The notes under the pieces were generated by a model, which saw only the letters and a program-made list of their open reading frames with translations, had not been told where the DNA came from and did not search any database. From Spirochaetaceae bacterium UBA6243 (lineage in GTDB: Bacteria > Spirochaetota > Spirochaetia > Treponematales > Rectinemataceae): DNA of 17,534 bases. Of this stretch, positions 13,311 through 17,534 are shown one piece after another (the first letter of the stretch is position 1; each line of letters starts with the position of its first letter). Position numbers and translations under genes: made by a program. The stretch spans positions 1,827 through 19,360 of the forward strand of contig DJVZ01000028.1 of assembly GCA_002441395.1 (NCBI GenBank). Direction: 5' to 3'.

Positions 13311-14176
13311 TGGCTGAATTCCTTTCCTACTTCCGGCAGGACCGGCTTCCCCATATCTGGTGCCCGGGCTGCGGCAATGGCACAGTGACGGGCGCGCTCG
13401 TCCGCGCGATCGACAAGCTGGGGCTCGACAAGAACAATATCGTCGTGGTGTCCGGCATCGGCTGTTCGAGCCGCGCGGTCGGGTATCTCGATTTCGATAC
13501 GCTCCACACCACGCACGGCCGCGCCATTGCCTTCGCGACGGGCGTAAAACTTGCGCGCCCCCGCCTCAAGGTCATCGTTATCACGGGCGACGGCGACAGC
13601 GCCGCGATCGGCGGCAACCACTTTATCCACGCCGCGCGCCGCAATATCGATATTACGACCATCATTATCAATAACAATATATATGGAATGACGAGCGGTC
13701 AGGCTTCGCCCATGACGCCACACGGCATGCTTGGCACGACCGCGCCCTACGGCAATGTCGAGTACAACTTCGACCTGTGCGAGCTCGCGAAGGCCGCGGG
13801 TGCCACCTATGTCGCGCGGGCGACCACCTACCACTATGTGCTGCTCGAGGACCTCATCGCGAAGGCGATCATGCACAAAGGTTTTTCCGTGGTGGAGGCC
13901 CTGTCGCAGTGCCCGACGTATTTTGGCCGCAAGAATAAAATCGGCGGTGCCGTGGACACGCTCAACTGGATCAAGGATCAGACCATCAATGTGAAGGCCG
14001 CGGCAGCCCTGCCGCCCGAAAAGCGCGAGGGCAAGATTCTCATCGGCGAGCTTCACAGCATTGAGAAAGCTGAATTTACGCAGCAGTACCTTGAGGTCAT
14101 CGCCAAAGTGCAGCGTGCCAATCCCAGCTATGCCCGGAACAAAGGAGTACCAGGATGCGAGTTGAATTCAGACTGA
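13310..14176 (+). CDS. korB: 2-oxoglutarate:ferredoxin oxidoreductase, beta subunit (thiamine diphosphate-binding)
   Basis: A 288-residue subunit with the thiamine-diphosphate and Mg site: ITGDGDSAAIGGNH at 91-104 followed by NNNIYGMTSGQASPMT from 121, the standard GDG...NN motif. IWCPGCGNG (16-24) carries the Cys pair typical of KorB, and SGIGCSSR (48-55) and THGRAIAFATG (68-78) are conserved cofactor-region segments. AGATYVARATTYHYVLLEDLIAKAI and the FSVVEALSQCPTYFGRKNK segment follow as in other family members. The ribosome site AAGGAGG (13296-13302) is strong. The gene starts within the korA stop (TAATG), and its last 22 nt contain the start of korC, so the four subunits are coupled. Confidence 0.95.
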   Translation: MAEFLSYFRQDRLPHIWCPGCGNGTVTGALVRAIDKLGLDKNNIVVVSGIGCSSRAVGYLDFDTLHTTHGRAIAFATGVKLARPRLKVIVITGDGDSAAIGGNHFIHAARRNIDITTIIINNNIYGMTSGQASPMTPHGMLGTTAPYGNVEYNFDLCELAKAAGATYVARATTYHYVLLEDLIAKAIMHKGFSVVEALSQCPTYFGRKNKIGGAVDTLNWIKDQTINVKAAAALPPEKREGKILIGELHSIEKAEFTQQYLEVIAKVQRANPSYARNKGVPGCELNSD

Positions 14177-14694
14177 GCGGCTCGGGCGGGCAGGGGCTTT
14201 TGCTCGCGGGCATCGTGCTGGCCGAGGCCGCGATTCGGGACGGCAAGAATGCGGTGCAGACACAGAGTTACGGTCCCGAAGCCCGTGGAGGATCGAGCAA
14301 GGCCGAGGTCGTCATCGCCGACGGCGATATCGATTATCCGAAGGCGACTGCGCCCGATTTCTTGCTTGCGCTGACATCGGATGCATACCGAAGTTACGGA
14401 CTTTCGATGAAAAAGGGCATCATTATTACGGATTCGACCGTGAAGATCGATCCGCCCGCGGGAGTGCCGGTGGTGGCACTTCCCATCCTCGAAACGGCGT
14501 CCAAGAAACTTGGGCGGGCTGTCGTGGCAAACATAGTCGCGCTCGGCGTGCTGGGCGGCATCTCCGGCATCGCCTCGCCGAAAGCCCTAAAAGAGGCGGT
14601 TCGAAGTCGTGTGCCGAAAGGGACAGAGGACCTCAACCTTGCGGCGCTTGAGGAAGGCCTGGCCCTCGCGGCACAAGCGAAGGCGGCTCACTAG
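14155..14694 (+). CDS. korC: 2-oxoglutarate:ferredoxin oxidoreductase, gamma subunit
   Basis: A 179-residue subunit of the gamma (POR/KOR C) family, which binds part of CoA and completes the alpha-beta-gamma-delta complex. Characteristic features are RLSGSGGQGLLLAG at 6-19 and QTQSYGPEARGGSSKAEVVI, both nearly invariant in the family, then FLLALTSDAYRSY. The C-terminal part has VVANIVALGVLGGISG and EAVRSRVPKG. The start ATG lies 22 nt inside korB with AAGGAG at 14142-14147, a normal arrangement in these operons. A 55-nt gap follows before the mutase gene, with no terminator, so co-transcription is expected. Confidence 0.95.
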   Translation: MRVEFRLSGSGGQGLLLAGIVLAEAAIRDGKNAVQTQSYGPEARGGSSKAEVVIADGDIDYPKATAPDFLLALTSDAYRSYGLSMKKGIIITDSTVKIDPPAGVPVVALPILETASKKLGRAVVANIVALGVLGGISGIASPKALKEAVRSRVPKGTEDLNLAALEEGLALAAQAKAAH

Positions 14695-14749
14695 CGATGC
14701 CGTGCGCGGAAAAGGCGCGGCGATAGAGCGACGTCCCGAGGAGGATCAA

Positions 14750-16417
14750 ATGGTTGACTTCGAAAAACTCGAGCAAGATTTCAATGTGTGGAAGGCCAGG
14801 GTCGAAAAGGCGAACGAAAAATATCCCGAACGCAAAAAACAGTTCGTGACAGGCTCAAATGCACCCGTCGACCGCGTATATACGCCGCTTGATCAGGTGG
14901 ATTCCGATTACAGTCGTCAGCTTGGTCTGCCGGGCGAATTCCCTTACACGCGAGGCGTACAGCCCACCATGTACCGCGGGCGGCTCTGGACGATGCGCCA
15001 GTACGCGGGTTTCGGGACCGCCGAGGAATCGAACGCGCGCTACAAATACCTGCTCGAGCAGGGGCAGACGGGGCTCTCCGTGGCCTTTGACCTGCCCACG
15101 CAGATCGGATATGACTCCGACCATCCGCTCTCGGAGGGCGAGGTCGGGAAAGTCGGCGTCGCCATAGATTCACTCGCCGACATGGAAGTGCTGTTTGGCG
15201 GCATCCCGCTCGATAAAGTTTCGACGAGCATGACGATCAACGCTCCCGCGGCCGTGCTTCTCGCGATGTACATCGTTGTGGCGGAAAAGCAGGGCGTGGG
15301 TGCCGAAGCGCTCAACGGCACGATACAGAACGACATTTTAAAGGAATACATCGCGCGCGGCACGTATATCTTCCCGCCCGCGCCGTCGATGCGGCTCATC
15401 ACCGACATCTTCGAATACTGCTCGAAGCATGTGCCGAACTGGAACACGATTTCCATCTCCGGCTATCATATCCGGGAAGCGGGCGCCACGGCGGTACAGG
15501 AAGTCGCCTTCACCTTGGCGGACGGCATCGCCTATGTCGAGGCGGCGATCAGGGCCGGACTCGATGTCGACGAGTTCGCGCCGCGCCTGTCGTTCTTCTT
15601 CAACGCGCACAATGACCTTTTCGAAGAAGTGGCGAAATTCCGCGCCGCCCGCCGGGTCTGGGCGCACATCATGCGCGACCGCTTCGGCGCGAAAAATCCG
15701 AAGAGCTGGATGCTCCGCTTCCACACGCAGACCGGCGGCTCAACGCTGACGGCGCAGCAGCCCGACAACAACATCATCCGCGTCACGCTGCAGGCGCTCG
15801 CGGCGGTCCTCGGAGGCACGCAGTCGCTGCATACCAATTCGCGCGACGAGGCGCTCGCGCTTCCCACCGAAGAAGCGGTGCGCATCGCCCTTCGCACCCA
15901 GCAGATCATCGCCTACGAATCGGGCGCCGCGGAGACTGTGGACCCGCTCGCCGGCTCATACTATGTCGAAAGCCTCACCGACCGCATCGAGAAAGAAGCG
16001 CTTCAGTACATCAAACGCATCGACGATCTGGGTGGCGCGGTCAAGGCCATAGAGCAGGGGTACATTCAGCAGGAAATCCAGGATTCGGCCTACGCGTGGC
16101 AGATGGACGTCGAGAAAAACGAGCGCATCATCGTAGGTCTCAACAAGTTCCAGGTCAAGGAGAATCCGCCCAAAGGGCTTCTGCGCGTTGATCCGGCAGT
16201 CGGGGAGCACCAGAGGCAGAAACTCGCCTCTCTCAAGGCGAACCGGAATCAGAACAACGTCGACTCGGCGCTGGCTTCGCTCAGAAAGGCCGCGAGCGGT
16301 GCCGACAACCTCATGCCCCCTATTCTCGAGGCGGTGCGCGCGTACGCCACTCTCGGCGAGATATGCGGCGTGCTGCGCGAAGAATTCGGCGAATACAAGC
16401 CAAATGTGATGTTCTAA
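14750..16417 (+). CDS. mcmA1: Methylmalonyl-CoA mutase, large catalytic subunit
   Basis: A 555-residue catalytic (TIM-barrel) subunit that isomerises (R)-methylmalonyl-CoA and succinyl-CoA with adenosylcobalamin. It matches known mutases throughout: TMYRGRLWTMRQYAGFG, SVAFDLPTQIGYDSDHP, GTIQNDILKEYIARGTY, SISGYHIREAGATAV, and SLHTNSRDEALALPTEEAVRIA. By comparison with Propionibacterium numbering from memory, Y85 (Tyr89), R203 (Arg207) and H240 (His244) are kept. Tyr and Arg at the first two positions mark methylmalonyl-CoA mutase, where isobutyryl-CoA mutase has Phe and Gln. It ends without a B12 domain, which the next gene provides. The ATG at 14750 has a strong GAGGAGG 5 nt upstream; an open frame extends 47 codons further upstream, into korC, but that part is not mutase-like. 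Confidence 0.96.
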   Translation: MVDFEKLEQDFNVWKARVEKANEKYPERKKQFVTGSNAPVDRVYTPLDQVDSDYSRQLGLPGEFPYTRGVQPTMYRGRLWTMRQYAGFGTAEESNARYKYLLEQGQTGLSVAFDLPTQIGYDSDHPLSEGEVGKVGVAIDSLADMEVLFGGIPLDKVSTSMTINAPAAVLLAMYIVVAEKQGVGAEALNGTIQNDILKEYIARGTYIFPPAPSMRLITDIFEYCSKHVPNWNTISISGYHIREAGATAVQEVAFTLADGIAYVEAAIRAGLDVDEFAPRLSFFFNAHNDLFEEVAKFRAARRVWAHIMRDRFGAKNPKSWMLRFHTQTGGSTLTAQQPDNNIIRVTLQALAAVLGGTQSLHTNSRDEALALPTEEAVRIALRTQQIIAYESGAAETVDPLAGSYYVESLTDRIEKEALQYIKRIDDLGGAVKAIEQGYIQQEIQDSAYAWQMDVEKNERIIVGLNKFQVKENPPKGLLRVDPAVGEHQRQKLASLKANRNQNNVDSALASLRKAASGADNLMPPILEAVRAYATLGEICGVLREEFGEYKPNVMF

Positions 16418-16430
16418 GGGGGGAGTGAAG

Positions 16431-16835
16431 ATGGAACGGAAAATCAGAGTACTGGTGGCGAAACCCGGACTCGACGGCCACGATCGCGGCGCGAAGGTCA
16501 TCGCGCGCGCCCTGCGCGATGCGGGCATGGAAGTGATCTACACGGGGCTGAGGCAGACTCCGGAGCAGATCGTCAGCGCGGCGATTCAGGAAGATGTCGA
16601 TGTCGTCGCATTATCGATACTTTCGGGAGCGCACAACCATCTTTTCCCGCGCGTGGTTGAACTTCTGCGAGAGCGAGGCGCCGATGACGTGCTCGTGTTC
16701 GGCGGCGGGGTCATCCCCGAAGAAGATATTCCCTTCCTGAAATCGAAAGGCATCGCCGAAATATTCGGTCCGGGGACGCCGACATCGAAGACCATAGAGT
16801 TCATCAGGGCAAACCTCAAGCGGCCGCTGAACTGA
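16431..16835 (+). CDS. mcmA2: Methylmalonyl-CoA mutase, B12-binding small subunit
   Basis: A 134-residue cobalamin-binding protein that completes the split mutase. It starts with IRVLVAKPGLDGHDRGAKVI, containing the DxHxxG motif (D15, H17, G20) in which His replaces dimethylbenzimidazole as the lower cobalt ligand. The other two family motifs are SILSGAH and VLVFGGGVIPEEDI, and the end (IFGPGTPTSKTIEFIRANL) is standard. A GTG at 16425 is in frame, but I choose the ATG at 16431 because the ribosome site GGGGGAG (16418-16424) then has about 6 nt of spacing. It follows the large subunit by 13 nt. Split mutases of this kind are common in archaea and some bacteria. Confidence 0.95.
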   Translation: MERKIRVLVAKPGLDGHDRGAKVIARALRDAGMEVIYTGLRQTPEQIVSAAIQEDVDVVALSILSGAHNHLFPRVVELLRERGADDVLVFGGGVIPEEDIPFLKSKGIAEIFGPGTPTSKTIEFIRANLKRPLN

Positions 16836-16863
16836 GATATGAGAGTTACGGAGCGCTTTGCCG

Positions 16864-17534
16864 ATGAATGAATTAGTGCGCCGCTGCATTGAAGGCGATG
16901 TCCGCGCGGCGGCCCGTCTCATTACCCTCCTCGAAAGCCAGGACAGGGATGCCTACGCCGCCCTCTATCGCCTGAAGGACCATGCGGGGCGCGCACAGGT
17001 CATCGGCATCACAGGACCGCCCGGCGCGGGCAAGAGCACCCTCGCCGATAAATTGATCACTCAGTTCAGGGCGCGCGGCCTGAGAGTGGGTGTGCTTGCG
17101 GTAGACCCTTCGAGTCCCTTTTCTGGCGGCGCGATTTTGGGCGACCGCCTGCGGATGCAGAGTCACGCGACTGACACGGGGGTTTTTATCCGGAGCCTCG
17201 CGACGCGCGGGAGCCTCGGAGGCATTTCGAAGGCGACGCACGCCGCGATTCGCGTGCTCGACGCCGCGGGCTACGATATTGTGCTTGTCGAGACAGTGGG
17301 GGTCGGCCAGTCCGAAGTCGACATAGTGAGAGTCGCCGACACCGTGGTCCTCGTGTCCGTGCCGGGTCTTGGGGACGATATCCAGGTGATCAAAGCGGGC
17401 ATCATGGAAATAGGGGATATCTTCGTGGTGAACAAGGCGGACAGGGACGGCGCGGACCGCGTGGTGCGTGAGCTCCGCGCGATGCTCGAAACGCAGGTCC
17501 AGCTGCGCGGCGGCCAGGCGCCCGCGGGCGGGCC
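16864..17534 (+). CDS. meaB: MeaB/ArgK-type GTPase, methylmalonyl-CoA mutase chaperone (cut by window edge)
   Basis: A G3E-type GTPase that helps load, protect and reactivate the adenosylcobalamin cofactor of methylmalonyl-CoA mutase. The first 223 residues are visible. The Walker A site is GPPGAGKST (51-59), preceded by VIGIT. VLAVDPSSPFSGGAILGDRLRM (78-99) is the diagnostic MeaB/ArgK stretch, ETVGVGQSEVD (143-153) is the switch II region, and NKAD (190-193) gives guanine specificity. FIRSLATRGSLGG (108-120) is also typical. The ATG at 16864 has GGAG 10 nt upstream and lies 28 nt after the small mutase subunit, so the three genes form a unit. The C-terminal dimerisation part is outside the window. 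Confidence 0.95.
   Translation, partial: MNELVRRCIEGDVRAAARLITLLESQDRDAYAALYRLKDHAGRAQVIGITGPPGAGKSTLADKLITQFRARGLRVGVLAVDPSSPFSGGAILGDRLRMQSHATDTGVFIRSLATRGSLGGISKATHAAIRVLDAAGYDIVLVETVGVGQSEVDIVRVADTVVLVSVPGLGDDIQVIKAGIMEIGDIFVVNKADRDGADRVVRELRAMLETQVQLRGGQAPAGG

Noticed and set aside
12429..14056. Long minus-strand open frames antisense to korA and korB
   Set aside because: Both are shadows of conserved genes, rich in His/Arg/Gly, without any family signature.
14695..14749. Possible cobalamin riboswitch before the B12-dependent mutase
   Set aside because: The gap is only 55 nt, too short for a cobalamin riboswitch, and contains little besides the ribosome site.
16839..16871. Ten-codon open frame overlapping the meaB start
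   Set aside because: It has no ribosome site or family resemblance; meaB has a GGAG at a workable distance from its own ATG.

Overview
The window looks like a chromosomal segment of a Gram-negative, probably anaerobic or ferredoxin-using bacterium. A beta-barrel protein ending in Phe, several signal peptides and a lipoprotein imply an outer envelope, and a 2-oxoacid:ferredoxin oxidoreductase implies low-potential electron carriers. Overall GC is moderate to high, richest in the right half (about 12.2-17.5 kb), and drops sharply in one AT-rich promoter region near 6.48-6.70 kb. I cannot fix the phylum. A spirochaete-like bacterium is one guess, made from the style of the unknown secreted protein, and it is weak. 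There are no RNA genes, CRISPR arrays, transposases or phage genes.

Region 1 (1-5642, minus strand) is one tightly packed operon read right to left. A probable promoter at 5614-5642 drives an Omp85-like barrel with one POTRA-like domain, an unrecognised secreted protein, GDP-mannose 4,6-dehydratase (gmd), a GT4 glycosyltransferase, a GT2 glycosyltransferase and the start of mannose-1-phosphate guanylyltransferase (manC, cut by the left edge). All junctions overlap or are 9 nt apart. The enzymes make GDP-mannose and GDP-4-keto-6-deoxymannose and build a surface glycan. The two envelope proteins at the head have no assigned role and are the most plausible new biology here.

Region 2 (5752-6525, minus strand) is msrA, encoding a peptide-methionine sulfoxide reductase with a lipoprotein signal, so repair of oxidised Met probably happens outside the cytoplasm. 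The AT-rich region 6526-6701 separates it from a divergent plus-strand operon (6702-9042) of a TetR regulator, an HSL-type alpha/beta hydrolase and a secreted SIMPL-domain protein, joined by 4-nt overlaps. A weak terminator and a promoter-like sequence then precede murI (glutamate racemase), whose 3' end overlaps by 56 nt a convergent carboxyltransferase gene.

Region 3 (9891-17534) is a central-carbon module around a divergent promoter region (11667-11908). Leftward is a PycB/OadA/transcarboxylase-5S-like carboxyltransferase without a biotin domain. Rightward, from a strong sigma70-like promoter (11762-11790), is korDABC (2-oxoglutarate:ferredoxin oxidoreductase), then the large catalytic and small B12-binding subunits of methylmalonyl-CoA mutase, then its GTPase chaperone MeaB (cut by the right edge). 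Together these link 2-oxoglutarate, succinyl-CoA and methylmalonyl-CoA. With the carboxyltransferase and an epimerase (not in the window) they would reach propionyl-CoA, in either direction. Four ATCGG boxes lie in pairs over the two divergent promoters and suggest shared control.
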